DNA of 64,000 nt from Synechococcus sp. WH 5701 (lineage in GTDB: Bacteria; Cyanobacteriota; Cyanobacteriia; PCC-6307; Cyanobiaceae): NCBI RefSeq assembly GCF_000153045.1, contig NZ_CH724160.1:311142-375141 (forward strand), given 5' to 3'. The notes under the pieces are model-generated. The model was given only the letters and a program-made list of their open reading frames with translations, searched no databases and was not told the DNA's origin. The stretch's first letter is position 1. Each line of letters begins with the position of its first letter. The translations under genes were made by a program, and so were the position numbers. Below are positions 29,198 through 37,412 of the stretch, piece after piece.

Positions 29198-30486
29198 CCG
29201 GCAGGAGCCCCATCGGCCGACGCCGCTGGCCGGGCGGTGGGGCGGCCCGATCCCTGCCGGCCGCCCTGGCCGCCATGCTGCTCTGCGGAGGCTGTCAGGG
29301 CTGGGGCGTACCCGACAGCCTCTTTCTGTACGTCGAGACCGATTCCACCAGAACCCCCCAGGTGGAGCTGGGTGACAGCGAACAGCGGGCCCGCAGGCTG
29401 ATCGACGAATTCCGTCAGGTGAACCCCGGCGTCAGCATCCATGTCCGTCACCTCCCCAGCGATGCCTTCCTGAGCTCCACCGCCTTCCGGTCCTCCAGGG
29501 GGCTGGGCCCCGACCTGATGGTCACCCGGGTGGTGACCGCCCTGCGCCTGCATCAGCAGGGATTGAGTGAAGCGGTGACGCTCGATCCCGAACGGCTCGA
29601 AGAACTCGAGCCCCGCTTCCTCAACGATTTCCGCCTCGGCCGCCAGCTGCTGGCCGTGCCGCTGCTGGCCCAGCCGGAGGTGGCCTGCTACAACCGCCGG
29701 CGCGTGCCCGAGCCACCGCGCGATCTGACGGATCTGATCAACCTGAGTGCCAAGGGTCTGAAGGTCGGTCTGCCCCTGCGGCTTGGCGATCTCTACTGGA
29801 CCAGCAGCGGCATGGAGGCCAACGGGGCTCTGGAGCGGCTGCTGGAGTCACCCAGCCCGAGAGGCGGCACGCTGGTGATCAGCACGAGCGATCGCCAGGA
29901 CCTGCTGCGCTGGCTGAACTGGCTCAACAACGCCAACCTCCAGCAGAACGTGGAGTTCTCGGAAGAGGCGGTGGATCTGGTGCATCAGCTGGAGCAGGGC
30001 AAGCTCGACTGGATCAGCTGCAACAGCCTCTGGCTGGAACGGCTCGGCAAGAGCATGGGCCCGTCCCTGGGGGTGTCGCAGCTGCCGGGCAGCCCCGGCC
30101 AGCCGGCTCGGGGGCTCACCCGGCTGAAGGTCTGGAGTTTCGGGACGCACTCCACACCACGGCAGCGGGAGCTGGCCAAGGAGTTCGTGCTCTTCACCCT
30201 CAATCGGCTCAACCAGAAGCGACTGATGCTGTTCGCTCCGGGCAACCTGCCGGTGAACCGTAATGTGCTGATTCCCAGCAAGAGCTCCGCTGTGTTCGCG
30301 GCCCTGGCGGACAGCCTCGACCGGGCGCAGCTGATCAGCTTCTCTGACCCCGACCGGATCGAAACCCGCCTGGCCTGGATGGACGACATCCTGGAGCGCG
30401 CGATCGTGAATGCGGCCTCGCCCGCCGACGTGATGAAGGACATCCAGGCGGGGCCACCCGCTGCGCCTCCCTCCAGCAAGCCCTGA
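29194..30486 (+). CDS. Extracellular substrate-binding lipoprotein (sugar-type ABC)
   Basis: The 430-residue protein has a lipoprotein leader ending LLCGGC (cysteine near residue 34) and a binding-protein domain with family-1 features, such as LIDEFRQVNPGVSIHVRHLP near the start and FVLFTLNRLNQKRLM late in the chain. It would deliver an unknown solute, possibly a sugar, to an ABC permease, but no permease or ATPase gene is nearby. Its ATG overlaps the SDR stop by four bases, which implies coupled translation. Confidence 0.8.
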   Translation: MTGRSPIGRRRWPGGGAARSLPAALAAMLLCGGCQGWGVPDSLFLYVETDSTRTPQVELGDSEQRARRLIDEFRQVNPGVSIHVRHLPSDAFLSSTAFRSSRGLGPDLMVTRVVTALRLHQQGLSEAVTLDPERLEELEPRFLNDFRLGRQLLAVPLLAQPEVACYNRRRVPEPPRDLTDLINLSAKGLKVGLPLRLGDLYWTSSGMEANGALERLLESPSPRGGTLVISTSDRQDLLRWLNWLNNANLQQNVEFSEEAVDLVHQLEQGKLDWISCNSLWLERLGKSMGPSLGVSQLPGSPGQPARGLTRLKVWSFGTHSTPRQRELAKEFVLFTLNRLNQKRLMLFAPGNLPVNRNVLIPSKSSAVFAALADSLDRAQLISFSDPDRIETRLAWMDDILERAIVNAASPADVMKDIQAGPPAAPPSSKP

Positions 30487-30510
30487 GCTCCGCCGTCCGC
30501 CCGATCGCCG

Positions 30511-31752
30511 ATGCGCCTCTTCCTCTACGAGATCTCCGGTTGGCTGGGCTACCTGGCCCGGCCCCAGGTGATGCTCCAGGTGCTCAGCGGGGCTGTGCTG
30601 TATGCCGTCTACGCCATCTGGATCCGTCCCCACCTGCTGGGTCGGGGCCACCGGCTGGAGTTCCTCGGCAGCCTGGGCCTGCTGCTGGGCCTGCGCCTCA
30701 ACGCCCTGGTGCTGGGCTGGCTGGGGTTCCCCAACGGCCTGGCCCATTACGTGGTCCAGCTGTTCACTCTCTGGATCGTTCTGGCTCTGGTGAAGCTGGT
30801 GGCTCGGCGCTGGTTCACCGCCGCGAGCATCGAGCGGTTCTACCGCCAGCTGGTGCGTCCACTGTTTGCGCTGGTGGTGGTTGGATCCCTGATCAACCAG
30901 CTGGATTCCCTGATCGATGTGGGCCGGATCCCCCTGATCACCCTGTTCGGCGAGCCGCTCACGGCCAGTGGCATCATCCTGATCCTGACCATCCCCTATT
31001 TCCTGGTGGTGGTGTCGGAATATGCGGTGGTGGGACTGGGGGACCTGCTGCAGCGGCTGCTGGGCTTCTCCAGCAGCACCCGGGTGGCGGTGGAGTTGGT
31101 CAGCCGTTACCTGGTGATCGCCTTGGGATCGCTGTGGGTGCTCAGGCGCATCGGGCTGAACAGCACGGCGATCGCCGCCGTGGCCGGTGGGTTGTCGGTC
31201 GGGCTCGGCTTCGGCATCAAGGAGGTGTTCTCCAACTTCGTGAGCGGCCTCTGGCTGCTGTTCGAGGGTTCCGTGCGCCCTGGCGAGATCCTCTTCATCG
31301 ATGGGGATCCCTGCGAGGTGCGCAGCCTGGGGCTGCGGGCGGCGGTGCTCTGGCGCGACCGCGACAATGCCGAACTGGTGATCCCCAACCAGGACTTCTT
31401 CACCACCACGACCACCACCTACACCGGCAGCGATCGGATGCGCCGCAGCCAGGTGGAGGTGTCGGCCGCCTACCGCCACGACCCCGACACGGTGATCCAA
31501 CTGCTGGAGGCGGTGGCCCGCTCCTCACCGAGGGTGCTGCTGCAGCCCCCGCCCAAGGCCCTGTTGCTGAGCTACGGCGACTCCAGCATCAACTACGCCG
31601 TGCGGTTCTGGATCGAGAATCCGATGAACAACGCCAGCATCAAGAGCGAGGTGAGCAGCGCCATCTGGCACCGCTTCAGCGAGGAGGGGATTGAGATTCC
31701 CTTCCCACAGCGGGTCGTTTCTATGCAGCCGGCCAAGCCTGATGAGCACTAG
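30511..31752 (+). CDS. MscS-family mechanosensitive channel
   Basis: The 413-residue protein has several N-terminal membrane helices and a pore helix followed by the MscS core: LNSTAIAAVAGGLSVGLGFG, then IKEVFSNFVSGLWLLFEGSV and the beta domain with VIPNQDFFTTTTTTYTG. The C-terminal alpha/beta domain follows. It would release solutes under osmotic downshock. It is 24 bases after the binding lipoprotein gene and likely cotranscribed with it. Confidence 0.9.
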   Translation: MRLFLYEISGWLGYLARPQVMLQVLSGAVLYAVYAIWIRPHLLGRGHRLEFLGSLGLLLGLRLNALVLGWLGFPNGLAHYVVQLFTLWIVLALVKLVARRWFTAASIERFYRQLVRPLFALVVVGSLINQLDSLIDVGRIPLITLFGEPLTASGIILILTIPYFLVVVSEYAVVGLGDLLQRLLGFSSSTRVAVELVSRYLVIALGSLWVLRRIGLNSTAIAAVAGGLSVGLGFGIKEVFSNFVSGLWLLFEGSVRPGEILFIDGDPCEVRSLGLRAAVLWRDRDNAELVIPNQDFFTTTTTTYTGSDRMRRSQVEVSAAYRHDPDTVIQLLEAVARSSPRVLLQPPPKALLLSYGDSSINYAVRFWIENPMNNASIKSEVSSAIWHRFSEEGIEIPFPQRVVSMQPAKPDEH

Positions 31753-31803
31753 CTGTTTAGTTGTGTAGTCCCACCAGGTTGTTCAGCTGACAAGAGGGTG
31801 TGA

Positions 31804-31974
31804 GGCCCCCAGGGTGGGGGTGTCGCCGACCAGAACGTGAGTCAGATCATCGCGCAGGTGAAGCCCTATGCCGTGGATGTGAACAGTGGGGTGAAGGGAC
31901 CAGATGGTTACAAGGACCCAGCCAGGCAGCAGGACTTCATGGCGGTAGGACGTCTCCCTGATGCAGTGGTGTGA
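31804..31974 (+). pseudogene. trpF-like 3' remnant (phosphoribosylanthranilate isomerase)
   Basis: A frame of 56 codons reads NVSQIIAQVKPYAVDVNSGV followed by KGPDGYKDPARQQDF and a terminal stop at 31972-31974. This is the C-terminal segment of TrpF, whose hallmark is a VDVSSGVE-type strand plus a KDP helix start. The frame opens just after an in-frame TGA at 31801-31803 and has no start, so only the last fifth of the gene survives. It sits about 40 bases ahead of the desulfinase-like pseudogene. The remaining bases from 31753 hold nothing recognisable. Confidence 0.75.
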
Positions 31975-32977
31975 GATCAACCGAAAGGAGTAACTACCCA
32001 GGGGAGAGATCACCATGACAACAACTGGACCAGAGGCAAGAAAGTCCAGCACGGTGCCCCTGCGCTGGGACGAGGTGTGGTTCACGAACTGCCCGATGGT
32101 GTCGGCGAACAACATCGATCAGGAGCTGGGCTGGTGCCGCGAGGAATTCAAGAAGATCGGCGTCGAGTACGCCTACTTCCGCCACGCGCCGGAGAACAAC
32201 TGGTACCCCCACTACATTCACAACCTCGACAACCTGATTCGCTTCGGCGGGCTGAATCCGGCCATCCACGTTCACGCGGACCTTCGCCGCACCGTGTTGC
32301 TCGGAGCCACATGGGTCTATGAGGGTGGTGTCATGCAGGTGCGTGCACGCGACGAGATCTTCCGAGTGCAAGACCTGAAGGGCAAAAAATTGGCATTACC
32401 AAGAGCCTGAATACCATCAAGAATGACTGGTGGCGCATTCAAGAGCATATGGGGATCCTGAACATCCTCAAGCTACACGGAATGACTATCGACGATGTCG
32501 AACTTGTCGAATTTCCTTATGCGGACGACTGGTACGACGATCCCGCAATGCTCGTGCCGCCAATGAACAACCCGTCCGAGCTTTGGCTACGGCGCGACCA
32601 CAAACACGACTACGCCTTTCGCCCACTGGAGAAAGCCCTGCTCGATGGGACCATGGACGCCATATACAACCAAATGGGACAGCTAGGGCAACTCTCGGAA
32701 GCAACAGGCAAGATCAAGGCTATCTACAATCTGGCTAACCACCCGGACTGGACGATGCAAGTGGCCAATACGCCGGCCGTCATCACCTGCACGGACGTGA
32801 TGGCCAAGGAGCATCCAGAACTGGTGCTGGCCTACATGCGCGCCATGTTGAACGTTGGACTCTGGGCCAACCGGAACAAGCACGCGGCGGGCGAAATCCT
32901 TAACCGGCAAACCTTCTACCTTGACGCCGAGCATACCTACGAAGGCATCAAGGACGTCGACATGGTGCCGAGCCTAA

Positions 32978-34206
32978 GGAACCTCTGATCAAGACGCCTT
33001 AATCCGAATAATCTAGTCTCATTCTCATCAATGAGACGATACTGAGCAGATTTAGCCCACTTTTCGCTCAGAGAAGCCCTTGAAAAGACTTCAGGCAGTT
33101 CCCACCATTCGTTTTGGCTTGATTTCTGGATGATTATCGGTCTTTAGACACACTATACCCTTGCTTTACGCTGAATCAGGTATCCGTTCCCGTACCATCC
33201 AGAGGTTTGCCAGGGCAAAGAGCAACTTCAGCTTGAGGTCGTTCTTGCGGATACCTCTGTAGAAGACCTTCCGGAAGCCGAACTGACATTTGATGATTCG
33301 AAAGGGATGTTCCACTTTGGCGCGGAAGTGGGCTTTCGCCGTCTCAATCAGATCAAGAAGCCTGCCCTCAGGTGTCTCTGGAAGCACTCTGCGCTGGCCG
33401 GGCTTCATCGCAATCCTGAACTCAGCCTCGCAGTCCTGGAAGTCGTTTCGTTTCTCGATGCCGATGTGGCCGGCATCGCCGTAGATGAGGCGTTCATCCC
33501 CATGGAGCCGTTCAGCTGCTGTGTTCAGCTCATGAACATTGGCGGCGGTGCTCTCAACAGAGTGGACCAGGCCAGATGCGGCATCAACTCCGATGTGGCA
33601 GCGCATTCCAAAGAACCACTGCTTGCCCTTGGCCACTGAGTGCATGTCAGGATCCCTCTCCTTGGCCTTGTTCTTGGTGGAGCTGGGGGCATTGATTATC
33701 GTGGCATCAAGGATCGTTCCTTCCCTCAGCATCACTCCTCTCTCGCTAAGCATCTGGTTCACACCCTCAAGAATCTGCTCCGCGATCCGGTGCTCTTCCA
33801 GCAGATGGCGAAAGTTGAGAATCGTCGTCTCATCAGGGATCCGGCCATCCATCGTCTCGATCCCTGCGAAGCGGCGGAAGCAGGGCGTATCGATCAGCAT
33901 CTCCTCCATCAATGGATCTGAAAGCGTGAACCACTGCTGCAGCAGATGGATCCGCAGCATCACCTCCAAAGGAATCGGCGGACGACCTCCTTTGCTGGAG
34001 GGCTTGTGATACACGGGCTCAATCAAGGCCAGAAACGCTTCCCAGGGAACCGTGGCCTCCATCTCATCCAAGAAGCGCTGGCGGCGCGTCCTCTTTTTGG
34101 CGTAGATCTGCTCGTAGTCCGTGAAGCCCAGCTGGAGAGGGTCGGCCATCCGTTCCAGTCTCAGTCTTGGATCTGGACTGATTTTAGCGGGTTTTTCAGG
34201 GGTTCC
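32978..34206 (-). mobile_element. IS5-family insertion sequence, 1,229 bp, with CTAA target duplication
   Basis: The element starts with GGAACCTCTGATCAA at 32978 and ends at 34206 with the matching inverted end (reading GGAACCCCTGAAAAA inward on the minus strand). CTAA flanks it on both sides, at 32974-32977 and 34207-34210. A four-base YTAR-type duplication is typical of the IS5 group. It carries one transposase gene (33166-34149, minus strand). Deleting the element plus one CTAA restores the host reading frame, which fixes both boundaries. Confidence 0.93.
33166..34149 (-). CDS. IS5-family transposase
   Basis: The 327-residue protein is a complete IS5-type DDE transposase. The N-terminal PHYDYLQ-like head reads MADPLQLGFTDYEQIYAKK. 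DDE residues fall in EGTILDATIINAPSSTKNK (first Asp), LIYGDAGHIGIEKRND (second Asp) and AKVEHPFRIIKCQFGFRKVF (Glu). The frame is intact and the element ends are well preserved, so recent movement is plausible. Its strand is opposite to the interrupted gene. Confidence 0.95.
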   Translation of the reverse strand: MADPLQLGFTDYEQIYAKKRTRRQRFLDEMEATVPWEAFLALIEPVYHKPSSKGGRPPIPLEVMLRIHLLQQWFTLSDPLMEEMLIDTPCFRRFAGIETMDGRIPDETTILNFRHLLEEHRIAEQILEGVNQMLSERGVMLREGTILDATIINAPSSTKNKAKERDPDMHSVAKGKQWFFGMRCHIGVDAASGLVHSVESTAANVHELNTAAERLHGDERLIYGDAGHIGIEKRNDFQDCEAEFRIAMKPGQRRVLPETPEGRLLDLIETAKAHFRAKVEHPFRIIKCQFGFRKVFYRGIRKNDLKLKLLFALANLWMVRERIPDSA

Positions 34207-34484
34207 CTAAGTGCTCAGAACCTCGAATGTATCCGGATCGGGAAGGATTTCATGTTTAAGCACGGTTACATCAAGAACGATTTTGATGTGGACGAATGGG
34301 CCCAGCCGAAGTTCCTCGAAGAAGCTGCTCATCAGGTTCTTGAAGAGGAATGGGAGCGCAGGAGTTGGAGCAAGATGGCCCACGGTAGCGGGCTCGAAGC
34401 GAAGGGTACGCAGTTGGGGTTGGGCTGACGGCAGGCAAGAGCAGAGCGTTGGGCCAGCAACACACTTTGGAGAGGCTGAACAGC

Positions 34485-34874
34485 ATGAGCATCACCGCCC
34501 ACGAGCTGGTTGAGCAGGCCCGCGCCCGGATCGAAGCTGTCACGCCGCAGCAGGCGTTCGAGGAGCTCTCCACCGGGAAGGCCGTCGCCCTGGATATACG
34601 GGAGCCCTCCGAGTGGGAGGAGCACATCGATGGCGCGGTGCAGGTGCCCAGGGGTCTGCTCGAGTTTGCCGCTGATCCCACCAGTGCGCGCCATCACGAT
34701 GCGCTGGATCCCAGCGCTCGGGTGATCGTCTACTGCCGCTCCGGCACGCGCGCGGCCCTTGCCGCACTGACGCTGCAGACCCTCGGCTTCACGCACGTCG
34801 CCAACCTCGAGGGCGGCTTCGTGGCCTGGAAGGAAGCGGGCCTGCCCTGGATCGAGCACCACGCTGATCTCTGA
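34485..34874 (+). CDS. Rhodanese-domain sulfurtransferase
   Basis: The 129-residue single-domain rhodanese has the catalytic cysteine in VIVYCRSGTRAAL (about residue 87) and the typical ALDIREPSEWEEHIDGA start. Rhodaneses move sulfane sulfur, for example from thiosulfate or persulfide to cyanide or a thiol. It lies about 55 bases after the broken desulfinase gene, and the two may have formed one organosulfur unit. It is equally close to the Nit1C cluster, where cyanide chemistry would suit it. The ATG at 34485 is preceded by GGAGAGG. Confidence 0.88.
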   Translation: MSITAHELVEQARARIEAVTPQQAFEELSTGKAVALDIREPSEWEEHIDGAVQVPRGLLEFAADPTSARHHDALDPSARVIVYCRSGTRAALAALTLQTLGFTHVANLEGGFVAWKEAGLPWIEHHADL

Positions 34875-35049
34875 AGCCCGGTCGGAGAACCTCCAAAGCA
34901 GTACAACAACACACCCAGGCCGCACGTGGCTCTTCGTAACGGGAGAGCGGTTGTGCGGTGGGCGGCCGTGGACTGGATCAGGGCACCCCGACGGATGGCA
35001 ACTGGGGGGTCACATCCACCAACGCGAAGGTGTCGTCGCCCATCCGTCG

Positions 35050-35538
35050 TCAGGGAGGAGAGCAGGAGCACTGGGACCCGGGGCCGCCCCCACCGGCACG
35101 GTTGGCGCTGGTGAGGAAGTTGCACTGGAGCACCCAGCGGAGGTTGCGGGTGGGGGGATCACGCAGGTCCTCGCAGGATTGGCTCAGCAGGGAGGCGCAG
35201 GGCCTGGCAACGGCCAGCTTGAGCACGGTGGTGGCTCCCCAGGATTGCCCCAGGGCCACCATCTGAAGCGGCTCGGGGCGATGCGAGACGGGGATGGGGA
35301 GGGGGGACTGCAGAAACCTGATCAGCCTGGCGTCGAACTGGCCATCGGTGGCCTAGTCGAGCTGGGCGAGGTCGCTGTTGCCCTGAAGGAGGCTCTGGGG
35401 GGACCGCAGTTCCGACACCCGAACGCTCAGATCGGTTTCCAGAATCGAGAGGTGAATCTCGATCAGGTCCAGATCCCTGGCAGGCGGCGCGAGGAGAAGT
35501 CCGAGCCCGAACAGGAAAAGCAGGCGCAGGAACGGCAC
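35050..35538 (-). pseudogene. Decayed alpha/beta hydrolase with DUF1400-like start
   Basis: The minus strand begins with a leader (LRLLFLFGLGLLLAPPARDL) and LRSPQSLLQGNSDLAQLD, which fits the N-terminal part of cyanobacterial DUF1400 alpha/beta hydrolases, then meets an in-frame TAG. The same frame continues with TDGQFDARLIRFLQSPLPIP and then jumps to VALGQSWGATTVLKLAVARP, the nucleophile elbow (G-x-S-x-G). The intervening several hundred residues' worth is missing. It ends in low-complexity sequence at 35050. A large internal deletion plus a stop makes it a dead gene. Confidence 0.65.
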
Positions 35539-35580
35539 TTTGGTGATGTCCGTAGCTCCCGGCAGTTGCGGCCCTCTCGC

Positions 35581-36093
35581 TCACCAGTACTTCGGGTAGC
35601 GGCTCTCGCGCACGGCGTTGTTGTAGATGAGGGCCACCAGGGTGACGACCAAAGCGCCGAGCAGGGTGGGCAGCAGCAGGAAGTCCCAGCCTGGCTGGAG
35701 CAGAAACACGATCACTGGGTTCGATCCCGCGGGGGGATGCACCGTGCCGGTGGCCATCATCAGGGCGATCGCGGTGGCCGCAGCCATCGCCATCGCCCAC
35801 CACGTCGGCCCGAACAACGTGAGGAACACCAGGCCCGTGGCGGTACTGAGGGTGTGGCCCAGCACGATGTTGCGGGGCTGGGAGAAGGGCACATCGGGAT
35901 AGCCGAAGGCCAGCACGCAGGTTGCGCCGAAGGAGCCGAGCACGAACGGCTGGGTGAGGCCCAGCCGCAACAGGGCCACCGCTGCGATCGCCAGCAGACC
36001 ACCGATCCAGGCCATGACGATGGCGCGTGTGGGAGGACGTGGGGGCAGCGGAGCCCGGTCGCCCAGGAACTTGCGCAGGTAGGGGCGGCTCAT
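35581..36093 (-). CDS. HPP-family integral membrane protein
   Basis: The 170-residue protein has four membrane helices and the namesake motif ATGTVHPPAGSNP (about residues 114-126). HPP proteins of cyanobacteria and chloroplasts have been connected with nitrite uptake. It is the last gene of the seven-gene minus-strand operon and overlaps its upstream neighbour by four bases, which supports a nitrogen role. It could also move another small nitrogenous anion. Confidence 0.85.
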   Translation of the reverse strand: MSRPYLRKFLGDRAPLPPRPPTRAIVMAWIGGLLAIAAVALLRLGLTQPFVLGSFGATCVLAFGYPDVPFSQPRNIVLGHTLSTATGLVFLTLFGPTWWAMAMAAATAIALMMATGTVHPPAGSNPVIVFLLQPGWDFLLLPTLLGALVVTLVALIYNNAVRESRYPKYW

Positions 36094-36365
36094 GGCGCGC
36101 TGATGTGCACCAGCTGATCGTCCGCGTAGACCGTGGCGGTCTGGAGCAGTTGGCGCTCCTCCTCATCGGCCCGGGTGCAGGCGAAGCCGTACCGCGCCCG
36201 CACCCTCTCGGAGGCCATGCGCAGGGCCTCCGTTCCGCGGCTAGCGAGCTCCGCTACCGCCAGGCTCTGGCCAGGCTGGAGGTAGTTCAGGATCACGGTG
36301 GAGGGTGAGTAGAGCACCGTGGTGCGGCCATCGGGCCACTCCACGTTCAGATGGACTTCGGGCAC
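36090..36365 (-). CDS. MSMEG_0570-family nitrogen-starvation protein
   Basis: A protein of about 91 residues with the family start PEVHLNVEWPDGRTTVLYSP and the middle segment VILNYLQPGQSLAVAELASR. MSMEG_0570-type proteins are small Nit1C-cluster members induced by nitrogen starvation in mycobacteria and of unknown biochemical role. I chose the GTG at 36365 because it aligns with the family start; an ATG at 36413 adds 16 unrelated residues. It overlaps the HPP gene by four bases. Confidence 0.85.
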   Translation of the reverse strand: MPEVHLNVEWPDGRTTVLYSPSTVILNYLQPGQSLAVAELASRGTEALRMASERVRARYGFACTRADEEERQLLQTATVYADDQLVHISAP

Positions 36366-36425
36366 GGTGCCTGAGGGAGGACTGGACCGGATCCTCCAGG
36401 ACGCAGCCAACACCGGTGGTAGGCG

Positions 36426-37412
36426 TCAACACAGGGCCCCGAATCCCGTGAGTGCCTCATCGCCAGACCAGAGCTGATGGCACTGCCCCGCCTGCCGCAG
36501 GCTGAGCCCCCCACCAACCGGACCGAACCGACCGATGCAGGCCAGCTGCAGATCGGCGAACGGCGCCACGGCTGCCGCCAGGGCCCCGGCCCGCTCGGGA
36601 CCTGCTGCCAGCAGATAGCCATAGCTGGGAAAGCAGCACAGCCAGTCGTCAAGGCTGACGCCAGCTGGCGGGGAGATGGCATCGAGATCGAGCTCCAGGC
36701 CGCAGCCCGAGGCCTCAGCGAACATCACGGCCGTGCCGATCAGCCCTCCCATGCTGATGTCCTTGGCCGCATGAACCGTGCCGGATTCCGCCAGCTCGGC
36801 CATCAGGGCCAGATGACGGCGCAGCAGCGCGGGCTCCGCTGTGGTGGCCGCATCCCAGAAGGGATAGGGATGGTGGACGTGGCCGCTGGTGTTGATCAGC
36901 AGATGGCAGTGATCGCCTGGGCGTGCGCAGCGGGCCGAGAGCACCGGGCCCTTAGCCACCCCCAGCACGGCCACCGAGAGGGCGTTGTAGGGGCTGTGCA
37001 GATTCGTGTGCCCTCCCACCACAGGCACCTGGAACGTCTCCGAGGCCACGCGCAGGCCATTGAGGATGAGATCGGCGTGGCTGGCATCACCACTCCAGAG
37101 ACTGTTGACCACCGCCAGGGGCCGCCCGCCCATGGCGGCGATGTCGCTGAGGTTCACCAGCACACCGCTCCAGCCCGCAAACCAGGGGTCCTGATCGACC
37201 AGATCGGGATGGAGACCCTCGCAGGCCAGCAGCAGGGAGCCTGTGGCGGCGGGCAGCAGGGCAGCGTCATCGCCAAGGGCCGCCGCCACGCCGAGAGCCG
37301 GGAAGGGGAGATGGGGGAAATGGGCCGCGGGCCGCTGGATGTCCGTTTTCCCGCGCCAGCCAGCCAGCTGTCGCAGGCGCGCGGCCAGGGCCTCCAGATC
37401 GGGCTCACTCAT
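36426..37412 (-). CDS. AIR synthase-related protein, Sll0787 family
   Basis: The 328-residue protein belongs to the PurM/SelD-like ATP-binding superfamily. AALGDDAALLPA holds the metal/ATP site, GVLVNLSDIAAMGGRPLAVV is the glycine-rich core, and VVGGHTNLHSPYNALSVAVL follows. Sll0787-type members occur in Nit1C clusters, where a phosphate-activating or kinase-like role on the pathway substrate is inferred. It overlaps the acetyltransferase gene by four bases. The exact reaction is unknown. Confidence 0.9.
   Translation of the reverse strand: MSEPDLEALAARLRQLAGWRGKTDIQRPAAHFPHLPFPALGVAAALGDDAALLPAATGSLLLACEGLHPDLVDQDPWFAGWSGVLVNLSDIAAMGGRPLAVVNSLWSGDASHADLILNGLRVASETFQVPVVGGHTNLHSPYNALSVAVLGVAKGPVLSARCARPGDHCHLLINTSGHVHHPYPFWDAATTAEPALLRRHLALMAELAESGTVHAAKDISMGGLIGTAVMFAEASGCGLELDLDAISPPAGVSLDDWLCCFPSYGYLLAAGPERAGALAAAVAPFADLQLACIGRFGPVGGGLSLRQAGQCHQLWSGDEALTGFGALC

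Larger units (their letters stand above)
32015..34428 (+). pseudogene. DszB-like desulfinase / ABC-binding-protein homologue, split by a frameshift and an IS
   Basis: The pieces together would encode about 393 residues, near the length of DszB (2'-hydroxybiphenyl-2-sulfinate desulfinase). The intact start (ATG preceded by GGGGAGAG) gives WFTNCP with Cys26 and YPHYIHNLDNLIRFGG with His66 and Arg76. From memory, DszB uses Cys27, His60 and Arg70 with the same His-to-Arg spacing, so this is a close functional relative. The frame breaks at the A-run 32384-32389 (six A; seven would continue as IGITKSLNTIKNDW) and is cut at 32977 by the IS. Joining 32977 to 34211 restores PSLSAQNLECIRIGKDFMFK. A sulfonate-type binding protein is the alternative reading. 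Confidence 0.85.

Noticed and set aside
29848-31500. A 550-codon minus-strand frame over the binding lipoprotein and MscS genes
   Set aside because: Composition is typical of an antisense shadow and it crosses two well-defined genes.
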